From NCBI GenBank assembly GCA_020912385.1, contig CP087206.1:2914001-2978000 (forward strand): DNA of 64,000 nucleotides, given 5' to 3'. Shown here in pieces: positions 34,490-46,354 of the stretch. The stretch's first letter is position 1. The number at the start of each line of letters is the position of its first letter. The position numbers and the translations under genes were made by a program. The stretch is from Neofusicoccum parvum (taxonomy: Eukaryota; Ascomycota; Dothideomycetes; Botryosphaeriales; Botryosphaeriaceae). The notes beneath the pieces are model-generated. The model ran no database searches and was not told the origin of the DNA. It saw only the letters and a program-made list of their open reading frames with translations.

Positions 34490-36223
34490 TTACGACGATG
34501 CTTGGATCCCTACTCCTTCCATTCTCTTGCCTTCGACGAACATGACTGGCGGTGTGAAATGCTGCTTGCCGTGCACCACGTACGTGCCCATGCTGATTAC
34601 GATCACTCCGGCCCAGATGGCTGGGGCCCAGTTGGCGTCGGCGGTGGTGACGGGAGTCGAGGTCGGGAAGCAGCTGAAGACGATGACGAACGCAGAGTAG
34701 CAGAAGGCAAAGGCGTTAACAGGAAGACCGAAGCGACCGAGGCTCCAACGTGCGGGGGGCAGCTCTTCACCTTTGATGCGGCGGAGAAGGACGCAACCAA
34801 TGGAGAGCATGTAGGTGGAGAGAAGGGCGAGCAGGGACAGCGAGACGATGATATTGAAGGCGAGGGTGGAGCCGAGGTTGACCAGACAAAGTATGCCTGC
34901 GCCGACCGAGGAGAGGTAGACAGCGTTGAAGGGGATGTCGTATTTGCGGTTCATCTGCGGGGCGGAATGTAAGCAAGGACAACTTGGAGGTTGAAAGTGA
35001 TCCATACATGAGAGATCCAGCGCGAGAAAGGGAACCCCTTGTCTCGTGAAAAGGCCCACAGTTCTCTTGACACAGTTGCCAACGTGGTGATATTGCCGGC
35101 AAAGATGAGAAGGAGAAGAACAATGGTGAGGAACAGAGCAACTCCAGTTGAACCGGTATTGACAAACAGGTTCAGATACGGAGCATCGGCCTCCAGGGTG
35201 GCTTCCAGAGACCCAATGCCGAAGAGCATGGTGATCAGCATGATGATTCCGAGGAACACGTTGATGACGTACGACCACCACATGGCTCGCGGCACAACCC
35301 ACGAGGCGTCCTCCACTTCCTCGGCTGCGGACACGGTCAGACGAGAATGGCGAGGGCGATGAACAGCGGTCACTTACAGATGTGGACAATGCTGTCGGAG
35401 CCCAGATTGCAGTACATAACAGTCACTTGGCTGATCAAGCACGCAGTGCCCATGTTGCTCCAGCCGCCGTTGTTGACAAAGTGGGTGAAGACCTCGGTGG
35501 CCGAGTTGAGCGGGCGGCACATGGCCCAGCACACGATGGCGATGAGGAAGAAGCCGGCGACGTGGGCAAACAGCGACACGGTCTCCAGCATGGGCAGGCT
35601 GCCGGCACCCACGGTGTTGAAGCCGATGGTGACAACAATTAGGCCCAGCATGATGAGGGTGTACTGCCAGTTGGTGAAGCCGAAGTCGGGCTGCACGACC
35701 TCGACGCAGATCTCGATCAGGGTGGCGCACACGAAGCAGCTGGAGGCGAAGCTGGCCAGCCAGCCCAGGGTCGACATCCAGCCGGCCGAGTAGCTGAGGA
35801 ACTTCTGGCTGGCGGGCGGGGCGAACTCGGACACCCAGTGGTACTGGCCGCCGGAGGTGGGGGCCATGCTCTCCATCTCGGCCAGCGACGCCACGATGGT
35901 CGCGTAGCAGGTGACGGTGGCGATGAAGGTCCAGAACAGGCCGGCGAAGCCGCCGTTGATGAAGCCGGCCGACAGCGACACCAGCACGAACTCCCAGGTG
36001 GCCATGTAGATGGACACGAAGCCCAGCGTGGCCAGGAAGCCGAAGTTGCGCTGCGGTCAGTCGGTCAGCGGTGCCGGCGGCGGCGGGCGAGGCCGTGGCG
36101 CACCTTGAACTCCTGCTTCTTGCCCAGCCGCTGCATGTCGCGCACGTCGTTGTGGGTGTCGCCCCAGCCGCCGTCGCCCACCACCTCCTCCACCGGGATT
36201 CTGTGCTTCTCGGTCAACTCCAT
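34490..36223 (-). CDS. Amino-acid/GABA-type permease (APC superfamily)
   Basis: Minus-strand exons 36223-36104, 36050-35378, 35324-35008 and 34954-34490 with 47- to 53-bp introns give 524 aa. The N-terminus has DMQRLGKKQEFKRNFGF, the usual entry to helix 1 in the fungal ACT family (GABA, choline and amino-acid permeases such as Uga4 and Hnm1). Helix 1 region ATWEFVLVSLSAGF and the motif LAEMESMAPTSGGQYHWVSE are strongly diagnostic. The loop with SREL(W)AFSRDKGFPFS between helices 8 and 9 is also conserved. Twelve membrane segments are expected, probably at the plasma membrane. The exact substrate cannot be assigned. It converges with the upstream secreted-protein gene across 180 bp. Confidence 0.9.
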
Positions 36224-36919
36224 GGCTCCCAGATCGAACAGACGAGCGGTGCAGCAGCAGGAAACCGACGGGACGCGCGCGCGGGATGCAGCGACGCGCC
36301 AATGCGATGGCGGCGGCTCTTAAATGCGAGATGTCGCAGCTTACCTGCCGTACCTGGGCATCGGAGCAATCAAGCTGGCGCTGTGAGGCGTGGCCGTAGG
36401 CAGGATGGAGTAAGGCTTATCGGGCGTCGATAAGCGAGCTGGCCAATCGACCCGGCAGGCACGTCAGATCGAGGATGTGCGGCGGCTGGGTACGGTGGGC
36501 AGGTACTGCCGCGTCGTTGGGCCGGTCGAGACCTACATGCGCAACCGTGTGTGGCTTTCCTCAGCTCGGCAAGCCGTCGTCGTGCAGCCAGGAGTGGGGG
36601 ATTAGGCGACGGCCCGCTCGGAGGGAGCTAGCGAGCCGCAGGGGTGACGGCGCTAGTTCGATGGGAGTGACGCTGGAAGTGTACGAGTAACTCAAGAAGA
36701 GACAACTTAGTTTGCTACAGGGGTGTTGGAGTTTTCTCCGCACAACAAGCCCTTCATCACACACCAAGCCCATCCGGAAGAATCCTTCATGACAATGCAT
36801 CAGTGTGCTTGATAGCACCTCGAACGACTCGCTAATACAGCAGACATCATAACACCCAAGCCCAAGCTCAAGACAACGCCCAAAACGCCGCCAGGGTATC
36901 TCTCTCACTCACCAACCGC
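36224..36919. other. Intergenic region between permease and HET genes
   Basis: About 700 bp with the permease promoter on the left and the 3' end of the HET gene on the right. No supported gene or repeat. Confidence 0.5.
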
Positions 36920-38881
36920 TCACACCAGCTCCACCACGCCCGCGCCCTCCAACCTCGCCGCCTCCTCCCCATCCATCACGCCCTCCACAAAGCACACCCC
37001 GACGACCCTCCACCGCCCGCCGCCGCCGCCCTCCGCCGCCCTCACCACCACCGGCGCCGCGCACCCCCTCACCAGCCACACCTCATCCCCGACCGCCGCC
37101 GCCCTCGGCACCAGCGCCAGCCTCCCCTCCCCCCCATCCCCCTCCACCCTGGCCACCCGCCGCCCCGCCGCCACCCGCAGGATCCCCGCCCGCTCCCTCC
37201 ACGCGTACTGGTAGTCGTCCGCGAACCCGCCGTCGCGCCCGCACAGCACGCCCAGCAGCCGCCCCGCCGCCACGCCGCTCCCCAGCTCGGCCGCCGTCCG
37301 CCCCAGCTCCAGGTAGTCGGGCGTCTGGCTGTCGCGGCGGGCTGCGTGGTGCGGCTCATCCCCGTCGTCGGCCTCGTCCGCGCGCGGGTAGTCCGCCGGG
37401 TGCACGAACGCGACGCGCAGCAGCGGCGCGGCCGCGACGACGAGCCTGCCATCTTCCTCCTCCTCCCCGTCCTCCCGCCGCGCCTCGACGACGCCGTGCC
37501 GCCCGCACGCCGCGTACGGCGTCGCGCGGCCGGGCGCCAGCAGCGGCGCGGCGGGCGCGGCGGCCGACCAGTCGGGCACCCAGGACGGCAGCGCAGACGA
37601 CGACGACGGCGGGCCGCACAGGCCGAGCAGGCTCAGGTCGCGGCACTCGCGCACGACGGCGCGCGCGGCGGCGGCGTAGACGGCCGCGACGGGGAGGGCG
37701 TAGCGGGGCGCCAGGAGCGAGGCGCCCGAGCCGTGCAGCCCGAGGAAGGCGTAGACGTGGTCGCGCGGGTCGGAGGCGCGCAGGTGGCCGGCGGCGGGGC
37801 CGGCGCGGAGGCTGGTGAGGAGCGAGGAGAGCGACGGGAGGTGCCCGGTGGTGCCCGGCGCGTCCTCGTCCCAGAAGTGCGCGAGGAAGGTCAGCGGGCG
37901 GAGGCCTGGGGCGGAGGTCGGGCTGCGGCTGAGCTTGGGGCGGGGGGTTTGGAGGTTGGCGTGGACGGCGCGGTGGAGGTCGTTGGGGGTAACTTTGAGG
38001 TCGCCGATTGTTAGGTGGACCTCTTTGGCTAGCAGCACTTCCTGCGCAATCCAGCACCTGGAGAACTGCGGACGAGCTCAGGATGGAGTTCGGGAAGGGG
38101 GGCGGGGGTGCGGGTGGGTACTCACCCACGGCCGGCTCAGAAGCCTGCAGGCTGCCCTGAACCTGTCGAGCGCCGTTTCTTCAACGCACTGGTGGCAGAA
38201 TCCTTCGTCGTCCGATTCGCCGTCCAGATCCATGTCCATGACGTCGCTTCCAGCGCCCCGGACGGTGCTGTGTATCGAGCAGGTGCTCGGGAACATGTCT
38301 TCCAGGTGTCTCTGCACCGTTGCCGCATCCCTCAGCCCCTCCGCATGCGCCTCTTTCCTGCTCTTCCGGAAACCCAGGCTCTGCGACCGGGACCCGAGAA
38401 TGTCCAGGGTGCCAAGCACGAGATTGGAATCGGTGTCGGCCTCTCCCAGCCAGACCAGCGTTCGCTGTGCCTTGCTGTAGATCTCTCCCATCATGGCCAC
38501 TTGGTGGTTGCGTTCCAGCTCGTTGTCCTGGTTGATGCAGAGTTGGTCGATCCAGAGGTATCCGGTGCTGGAGCTCTTCTTGAAGTGGGACAGCAGCTGG
38601 GCCACGGTCTCGGTCACGGCGATGGTTCTGTTTGTTGGCAGTGTTCGGATGAGCTGGGTGTGCTCCGCGCCGCCGCGGGCGTAGGAGACGGCCTCGTAGG
38701 GCGGCGGGTCATCGGCATTGACATGCACAAGCTCGTATTCTATGAGCCACGGGGCGTCCTTCCGGAGCACATGGTTGCCGGGATGCAGCCTGAGGAGCCG
38801 GAACTGGCGCGGACGGTCGAGCGGGCGGTGCTGGAAGGTCGAGGAAACCGGAACAGGCAACTGGTAAATGGGTATCATCAT
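36920..38881 (-). CDS. Heterokaryon incompatibility (HET) domain protein
   Basis: Minus-strand exons 38881-38126 and 38065-36920 (60-bp intron, phase 0) give 633 aa. The HET domain is clear: YEAVSYARGG (about residue 63), TETVAQLLSHF, YLWIDQLCINQDNELERNHQV and KAQRTLVWLGEAD. It continues over the splice site into FSRCWIAQEVLLAKEV. Downstream family landmarks are DPRDHVYAFLGL and LPSWVPDW. The C-terminal 250 residues are unusually Ala/Arg/Gly-rich with GC-heavy codons. HET domains trigger programmed cell death in fungal non-self recognition, usually with a polymorphic partner; many HET genes have no known partner. A TATAAG on the coding strand lies about 130 bp upstream (39012-39017). Confidence 0.88.
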
Positions 38882-40578
38882 GACGGAAATGCTGGAAAGA
38901 GCCGCTGGAATCCATAAAACGAATGGCAGGCGCTAGCAACGGAGAATCCGGACAGGTCGCGAGGGCGGGATGGAGGCAGGCGCTGCAGACGGCGGCCGGC
39001 TTATTGGCAGTCTTATAGCCGGCGTGAGGCTGAAAACTGGTGGGCCCGAGTGGAAGCTTGGCACGGCTAAGAATCGCGCGCCCAGAGATTAGGAGTCGGC
39101 AGAAAGAAGCGATAGGCTGCAGTTCCGCTGTCTTTATCCTCCTGCGCCGCCGAACTGGGCAAGACAGAGGAAGTGGGGTAGCTGCCGCCAGGCTGCAACC
39201 CGTATACCGCCCAGCTTGGCCCCAAGGCCCGCCGCGCAACATACCGGCCCCCAACCCGTTCTCCGTGCCGTACGCTGTATAAGCGTTGAGTATTAGGAGC
39301 GCCCAATTACGCTGCAAAACAGCCGCGCGCGCTGTCCCGAGAGCCGGGGCTTCTGGTCAGCACGCCGCCGCTTTGCCTGCGCGCTGCAGCAGCATTCGCA
39401 TTCGCTTCGGCCCATTGCACTTGCCATGAATCAGCAGCAGCTGTTCCGCGGCGCTGCGAATCCTCTGCGGCGGGTTTTGTTGGTAAGATGGTGAAGTGTT
39501 GCACCGGTGCCACGACCCGGCCCGTACTAGAAAACCGTTGAAACCGAACGCGATACCGAGCTGAACGGGAAGGGGCTCGGTCATGTGGCTCGGGAGGAGC
39601 GTACATGTGGGACTGCCCACGACTTCTCCAATCACCAGGCGTGCAGCACAAGCCATCAGTCCAAATCCACGGGCAGCATGGCGTCTTGCAACGTGGTCGT
39701 GGGCTGCTCCGAGCGAGCGGCGTTCGCTTTCGCAACCCCACTTCCACATCCCAGCCTTGCGACATCCTGTGCATATTACCAAACAAGAAACGTAAAAGAG
39801 GCCGCCTAGACAGCAACTAGCAAAGCTGCCACACGCCGTCGGGAAACCAAGTGAGAGAGAACCAAGTCCGCACAATCAATTGTTCAGTGCCAATGGGCCA
39901 ATTGCAGAAGTGTCGTGACGTTCCAAGTAGATCGCAGCCAATTGCAGAGGATTCCGACCATGTGGGTCCATTGCGCCGCAACCGTGCCCCATCATGGGGC
40001 CGATCGATTTAGTTTGCCGAGGAACTGGTATGGAGTAGCTTCTGGAACTCCACCAGCTCGCACTTCCTTCCTGAGCTTTGACCGCTGCCTGGAGCGCAGC
40101 TGCAAATCCGCTGCCTGCTGGAGGTTGATAAGGGCTCCAGCCTCCTGAAGGATGAATGTCTCATGGTAATCCTGCCGCAACGTTGCTCGCTTTCGTATCG
40201 TTCTTCCCGAGTATTTCGGTTCTCTTTGGGTCTGTATCTTTTGATTTTCGGTTCGAGCTTCAACCTCCGGTGGATCGGAGCCAACTTGAGGAATATGAGT
40301 ACGGCGGGCATGAAGAACAACAAACCGCTGGTTGTGAAAAAAAAAAAAAAAAAAGAAAGAAAGAAAGAAAGACGACAAAAATAGCGTAGGATTCATCCTG
40401 AGGCTGCGAGGGATCCCAGGTAGATGCCTAAGCTAATCAAGGAGGCCCCAACTGGGTAGATGATGAGCAAAGAAGGATCCTTTGTCATAATCACAGCATT
40501 GGAAGAAGCACCTTTCAACGGCTATCCCCTAGCCTCCGTTTCAGCATTTTGGACCCCTCTTGCGCCAGTACCTTTCTA
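38882..40578. other. Intergenic region upstream of the HET gene
   Basis: About 1.7 kb. Open frames at 39.0-39.9 kb overlap on both strands and lack domains. A simple A18 run followed by (GAAA)4 occupies 40337-40372. No gene is supported. Confidence 0.5.
40337..40372. repeat. Poly-A and GAAA microsatellite
   Basis: Eighteen consecutive A residues are followed by about four GAAA units. Likely length-variable. Confidence 0.9.
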
Positions 40579-41155
40579 CTACGAGCTTGCAGGCTGACCA
40601 GGCCTGAGTTCTCGAAACTCAAACCCCACCTCCGTTATCTCTCCATCGACAGCACTAACCTCTTGCCCAGACTTGCTCAACCAATTTAGAAGCCCACGTG
40701 GACCGAGCAGGCTACTGATATTTTGTTGGAACAGACAAGTGTAGAAAACCGACAACGCTCCGGTAACGAGACTCAAAACAAATCTGGCTTTGGCTGTCCA
40801 GTAAACTGAGCTAAGGCCCACCAGGGAAAGTGAGGAATAGCGACCTGGGCCACAATTGCGGCTTCGCATACTTATCAGTGAGAGGAAATTGATTCCGCAG
40901 GTTAGGCTCCGTACAGCTACGGCCATCATAGTGAAATTAGCCATGGACAGTTAGTAAGCATGACTGAGTTTCGTCACCCGGCATGTACTTGTGCGACTAC
41001 CCCATAAAAAGAGGCAACAAGGCACGGAAGAAGCCGTATGTATCTCGCAGCTGAATAAACCTGCGGCGGACGCTAGATAGAGTCAGCGTCTCACAGGGCT
41101 TGTAAACTGACGCGCTGATGCCAACAATCTTGGAAGAGAAATCTGGACGAGCCAT
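40579..41155 (-). CDS. Small hypothetical protein, tentative two-exon model
   Basis: On the minus strand an ATG at 41155 opens a frame (MARPDFSSKIVGISASVYK ... LRDTYGFFRALLPLFMG) that reads like genuine protein and ends at a good donor (GTAGTC at 41000). The next intron contains an ideal CTTACTAAC branch site. A second frame from about 40906 to 40579 follows (GINFLSLISM ... FVLSLVTGALSVFYTCLF ... GPRGLLNWLSKSGQ) with a hydrophobic, possibly membrane segment. The best joined model has about 160 aa, but the acceptor is uncertain (40907 or about 40875). No family is recognised. It could be a diverged remnant. Confidence 0.4.
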
Positions 41156-41453
41156 GGTGAATTTTTCCGTAGTGATGGCAGGAGATTTGGGATGAACAGT
41201 CAGAAATCGCAGCTCAGATTTGAGTGCGCAAGCACTGATTTATGACGAAGACAGCTTTGGTGATTGCATAAAAACTCTCGCAAGGCTGAGAGCGGGGTTG
41301 AAGGACATCTGCATGAAAAATCTGCAAGGCGCCAAAAGCGGTCGCAGACGCGCAAGCCCAAGTCACAAGGCAGAATCCAGCCTCGTCCTGATTCCGTAAA
41401 ACTCGGTCGCAACACCCGCGCTCCAGGAAATTACCACTCAGCGTCAATCAAGC

Positions 41454-42803
41454 GTGCAAATCTTCCGTTTCCATACCTCACCAACGGTGGGAAACAAGGA
41501 TTCTCGTGATGTCTCCTTCGGTTGGTCCGTCGGCGATGTCGTTGCCGCCAGCAAGTTGATCAGTGAGGTAATCAACAGCCTCAAAGAAGCTGGCGGGGCT
41601 TCATCGGACTGCCAGGAGCTCATCCGTGAGCTCGAGAATCTCGACCGAGCGCTCAAACAGGTGGACCAACTCCAAGGCATCGAAGCTGACGGCATCAAAT
41701 GCGCCGCCCTCAGCTGTCGCTTCATCATAACAGATTTCCTGCGCAGTATCGAGAAATATGGAAAGACCCTGGCCGTGGGGAGCACTTCGGCAAGGGTGGC
41801 GGGTGTGGCGAGGAAAGTCCAATGGCAGATGGTCCAAAAAAGCGAGGTGAAGAAGCTCCGGGAGTACGTCGTTGCGCATGTTGGCACAATAAACATGATG
41901 CTTGCACATCGTGCTGTGCAGGTCGCCACAGATGCTTCTGAGAAGGCTGAGAGTAACCACGTGATCCTGTCTCTCAAGCTCAACAGTATCGCAACATCTC
42001 TTGGCAGCTCTGCAACAACGGCTGCGAAGACGCTGGCACTTGGCCGCAGTATGTTTCAGAAGCTCTTCGACATGGTCCGCACGGATGTGGTCGAGCCTCT
42101 CGGAGCCTTGAGAGGCACGGTTTCGAACACATTGTAAGTCATATTCTGGTTGCCTTTCCGGTGTAAGCTGACGTCAATGTTAGCGTCCTCATCCAACAAA
42201 TTCACAGCTCGATACTAGAGGTCAAGGGACAGCTGACTCGGGTGGATATAAACTTCACGTATTTTCAAGCACCAGTACAAGTGGAAGATGCCTTTGGCAG
42301 GGTTTTTCCAGTGCCGTCCGAGTACGACTTTGGCCTTCTCGTCTGTATCATCGAGCATCAATTTAAGGACGGTTCCACTATAGAGCACAAAATTGTCCAA
42401 GATGGTTGGTACGAGCTGCTTCTTGAAAATGACGGCAGTTGGACGTTTGGGCTGAATTCAATGGCTCTATTACCTGGAATCAGGATCAAAATGGCGATAA
42501 AACAGTCTATCTTATTTCAGTACAGAAAAGTGGAAGACTTACCTGAAGAGAATACGGAGGGGCGCTATCCGAGCCCTTGTGGACCTTTGATACAGAAAGC
42601 CATCGGAGACGAGGGGATTAGGTTAGTAGACCTCAATCTAGTCTGTGATAAATCGCCACCTCGCTGATAGCACAAGCAGTCAATGGGTTGCTTTCTCCCT
42701 CGACAGAACAGCTGGCAGAGCGTCGCCTCAGATTTGGATCATGAGCGAATCCGACCCCTACAAGATTGTAGTAGGGGCAGATGGCACTGATAATGAAGGA
42801 TAA
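41454..42803 (+). CDS. Fungal N-terminal-domain protein with ULD-type ubiquitin-like domain, 5' end unresolved
   Basis: Exons up to 42133, 42184-42621 and 42707-42803; if the last intron is retained the protein stops at 42667. The first exon is open from about 41400 but has no in-frame ATG before the conserved block SFGWSVGDVVAASKLISEVI, so the start lies in an unidentified upstream exon or is lost. That block opens the helical N-terminal domain common to fungal STAND/NLR-like proteins. The second exon encodes FQAPVQVEDAFGRVFPVPSE, then YDFGLLVCIIEHQFKDG, the signature of the fungal ubiquitin-like (ULD_2) domain. Such proteins occur in large, poorly characterised families beside HET and NLR genes. 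Function unknown. Confidence 0.65.
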
Positions 42804-43255
42804 TCCGATTATCCAACCCAGTACTGTAATATCCTGGTGGGGCTATCTTAAGACCGCAGACCGGCGCGGCTGTCGGCGAGGGCAAAGCTCACGGTAGCGG
42901 TGACGGGGCCATCGATGGCAATATCACAGCTGAGAGGTGAAGCCGTGTTTGTAGAGAGTGTCAAGGACTGCATAGATAGAATGACGGTAAAGAGAAGTCA
43001 AATACTCACAGCTTGGAGGGGAAACTCTTGTGCACTGGATGTGAGATCTCCATAACAGGCTAGCGCCGATTTCCGGATCCGAAATTCTGTCGGATCCGAA
43101 GCCTTCGGACCCGGACTGGTAGTACTTATGGACCGCGAACCTCAATGTCTGTGGCAGGACTCTATCTCTCTCTATAACATTACCCACTGGTTTACTCACA
43201 AGCTTTTAACTGTCATTGATTCTTTCAGCGGTTCTGCAAATCTCAATATAATACC
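42804..43255. other. Promoter region of the NmrA-like gene
   Basis: About 450 bp between two + strand genes. It carries three CGG-N2-CCG sites, listed separately. No other feature is seen. Confidence 0.5.
43074..43113. promoter_or_regulatory. Three CGG-N2-CCG sites, possible zinc-cluster operator
   Basis: CGGATCCG occurs at 43074-43081 and 43091-43098, and CGGACCCG at 43106-43113, within 40 bp and about 145-180 bp before the NmrA-like ATG. Paired CGG/CCG triplets are the classical target of dimeric Zn2Cys6 proteins; one is encoded by the next gene. Binding is inference. Confidence 0.4.
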
Positions 43256-44028
43256 ATGCATCTCTATATTCTCGGAGGAAGTGGCCGCACTGGCCAGATG
43301 GTCATTGAAGATGCGCTACAACGAGGTAAGCAAAGCGCCCGCACCATTCATGTCAATCAGACGTAATTGACATGCGAAAGGACACACCATTACTGCACTT
43401 GTCCGGAATCCAGATTCGGTTCGTCCGAGGGAAGGCCTGTTTGTTGCCAAAGGTAAGATAGCCCCGCATCCCTTATTTGACAGTGACGCTGATGCGTAGT
43501 CCGGTAGGGTCGCCATTGTCCAAACAGGATATCGAGGCCTCATTTACGCATCCCTCGCTTCCAGACGCCGTCATCGTGACGCTCAATGCGTCTCGCGCCT
43601 CGGATAGCCCTTTCGCTGCGCCCCTCGCCCCACCACGCATGATGGCCGATTCGCATGCCAACGTTGCCGCCGTGATGCGGGAGCACGGCGTCACCAAGAT
43701 CGTCACCATGTCGGCTTTTGGTGTTGCCGATTCATCGCCAAACCTTCTCTGCCTCTTCCGAGCGGTCCTGCGCGGGACAAATATGAAGCATCAATTCGAG
43801 GACCACGATTTGGTGGATGCGGAAATGAAGGAGAGTGGGCTAAATTACGTGCTCGTACGGCCAGCAATGCTAGCTGAGGGCGAGAGTTTAGCGGTGCGAA
43901 CTTTCGGAGACGATGGTCAAGGAGCGCCATGGTTCGCAAAGATCACAAGGCACAGTGTTGCAAACTTTCTTGTTGACGTATGCGAGGATGATTCCTGGGA
44001 TCGGTGCACACCCGTTATCTCTAATTAA
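43256..44028 (+). CDS. NmrA-like NAD(P)-binding protein
   Basis: Three exons, 43256-43325, 43381-43452 and 43508-44028, give 220 aa. The N-terminus MHLYILGGSGRTGQMVIEDA holds the GxxGxxG dinucleotide-binding loop, followed after the first intron by GHTITALVRNP, the second Rossmann strand with the Arg that often contacts NADP. Later conserved parts are DAVIVTLNASR, IVTMSAFGVADS and LNYVLVRPAML. This is the atypical short-chain/NAD(P)-binding (NmrA-like) family; members are oxidoreductases or redox-sensing regulators and the classical Tyr-x3-Lys pair is not obvious here. Cytosolic. It converges on the Zn2Cys6 gene, 123 bp away, suggesting but not proving a functional pair. Confidence 0.85.
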
Positions 44029-44151
44029 TTTGTATAAGGAGGAGGAACAGGACGGAGTAAGGATTATGAAACGTTGAGGTTTAATAAATGGGCATGCTTT
44101 ATTGCGATGTCCCCAAACGGTTGAATGATTGAAGTGCATGGAAGGATGATT

Positions 44152-46354
44152 TCAAAGCCAACTTTCATCGATATCAAGCAACCAGTCCGATTGTTGCCAC
44201 ATGTCGGTGGTCTGTCCAACAGTGAGCCGACATATCATCTGCAAAAGCGCTGAACTTACGTCATCAAATGTATCCCCTAGCGTCGGTAATCCATCAAATT
44301 GTACGTCGTTGATTGTTTTGTCCAATAGCTCGGAAATGTCATCGGACTGAGAAGTAAGAACGAGTTTTTTTTTGCTTTGTTGGGAGTGAGGGGGCAAGTA
44401 GACTTACTCTTGTTGCATCAGAAAGGACCTTGTGTAAGGAACAAAATATCTCTCTCAACCCTTGCCGCACGACCTTTTGCTCATCCTCCTTGTTGCTTCT
44501 CGCTTTGGCAAGAGAGATAGATATACTCAGTGCAATGATGTCTTTCAAATTTACGTATTCGAAGTTGGCTCTGTCTACAAATATCTGAAGCGAGTCTTGA
44601 AGAAGTTGGAATAAGCTCCCGGGATCCAAAGAAGGATCAATCGTGTCGGATACATCTCTGCAATGGTCGAGATGCATGCTGATGAGTGTCATAGCTTTTT
44701 GTATATCATGCATGAATTCGACAAGGAAAATGTTGAGGTAAGGCTCTGAAGCCCTGTCTTCCCGGTGGTCATGTGCGAGAGTTTTCAAGGACGTTAAGAT
44801 GTTAATGGCTGCGCGCACACATTTCATGTTGGACGTGATATCTTGTGGAAGAGAGCGATGCACCGAGATTGAAAGTGTGTTGTAAAGCGAATCGAGGGAA
44901 AGAGTAGCGGATTTCAGGGGGTTTTCCAGTGGTGTAGCGCTAGGATCGGCTAGCTTGGGTGAGTGCTTCGCAGCATCCTCTACTTGGCCCCACAACTTTA
45001 TGAGTGGATCTCTGGGTGGCTGGCTGAGAGGTTGGCTCATCATATTGACAATTGCAAGACGACTGAGCAATGACTGCGAGAGGATGTCTTGGAGTATGAA
45101 ACACGAGTCACCCTTTCGCAAGCCCGTAAGGCGTTCCATTGGAACCAAACCGTTGGGAAGTGGGTTAGGGTTGCAGTCAGTTTCCTCTGGGCATATAGCT
45201 GCCGGCATACCGTACGACATGGAGGCCTGTAGATCGATTTCGACAATGCTCCACCATAACCTTCGTCTGAGATCTGCCTGGTAGGATGAAAATGTGTGGA
45301 GCTCTTCTGGTTCGCGGTGGAGCCCTAAGGTCATGGCTGATCGGACAAGAGCACTTGTCGACTGCCAGTACTCCTGAATGGGCTGGCCTCTCGCCTGTTG
45401 AAAAAGGACAAGTAAGGCTCTGGTTTGCAAGGTCGATATTTCGGCACGGGCTCTCCTGGAAATTCCATTCAGCCAAGCTTGAATAGTAGTGGATGGATCA
45501 AGTCGAATCCACTGTCGCGCCGCCGCCTGATGAGAGTAGCTTGAAAATTGCAGATGATACGCTGCCAACCCCATTGCTGCGTATATCTGTGGCTCAATTG
45601 AGCTAATTGTTGGCGGCTGATCTCGTTTTTCCATGAAATCCGAATATAAAGGAATGAAAGTAGGTCTGTGAAGGATAGCCAATCTGTGCTCATACAGGGA
45701 AAAGTAGGCTTCGATCAGAAAATCACAGGCGTCTTTTCCCGGCAGGTTTTCCCGCAGGCGGGAGAGCGTGTCATTCCTACCGGTTGGTGGCGAGACCCTG
45801 CTGGCAGCTAGCCTCTTTGACAGGCCTTGAACGTCCTTCGCCAGCGACCAGAGGTCTGGGTCCGTTGACGGCTGAAGAATCGATGTAGCCATGCTCTGGA
45901 TTCGTCCAAACAAGAGGGTCCGGAATCCGTTCCCATAGTACCGGCACCTATCTCCCTTGACCGAAATAGTGCCAATGGAGTGGTTGGCGTAGTTTAGAGG
46001 ACTGCGCAAGAGAGGATGGTCTGCGCGTATGATAGCTTCGAGTGCTGCAACACGTGCTTGAAGGTCTTCGATAATGCCGCCCTTTGATTGCAACACCGGC
46101 GCTGGAGCACTATACGAATGTATCTCAGTGCGCTGGTACTTTGAAGCCCGATTATCTGCCGTCTGGTCCCCCGGATCCGTTTGGCCTTGGAGATCAAGCT
46201 CATGGGAAAGGGCGTCTGTGTCGAAGACACAAAGAGACTCGCGTTGCCCTTTGACGCATTGCTGGCATGGCTGAGTTCGATCGCAACGGAGCTTCTTCTG
46301 GCGGCATTCGCGGCAGGATAGAGTGGGTCTTGGTCTTTTCTTGGATCTCGTCAT
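44152..46354 (-). CDS. Zn2Cys6 transcription factor with fungal-specific regulatory domain
   Basis: Minus-strand exons 46354-44408, 44346-44260 and 44211-44152 give 697 aa. The binuclear cluster is complete near the N-terminus: C-RE-C-RQKKLR-C-DRTQP-C-QQ-C, then eight residues and the sixth C. A coiled-coil-like heptad region follows (IIEDLQARVAALEAII). The middle-homology domain is seen as YFSLYEHRLAILHRPTF, then QSTSALVRSAMTLGLHREP and RRRLWWSIVEIDLQ. The last intron (48 nt) is in frame and open, so its retention would add 16 residues. Nuclear DNA-binding regulator; target genes unknown, though the adjacent NmrA-like gene has CGG/CCG sites in its promoter. The ATG at 46354 is preferred over one 72 bases upstream because the basic cluster follows directly. 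Confidence 0.9.
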
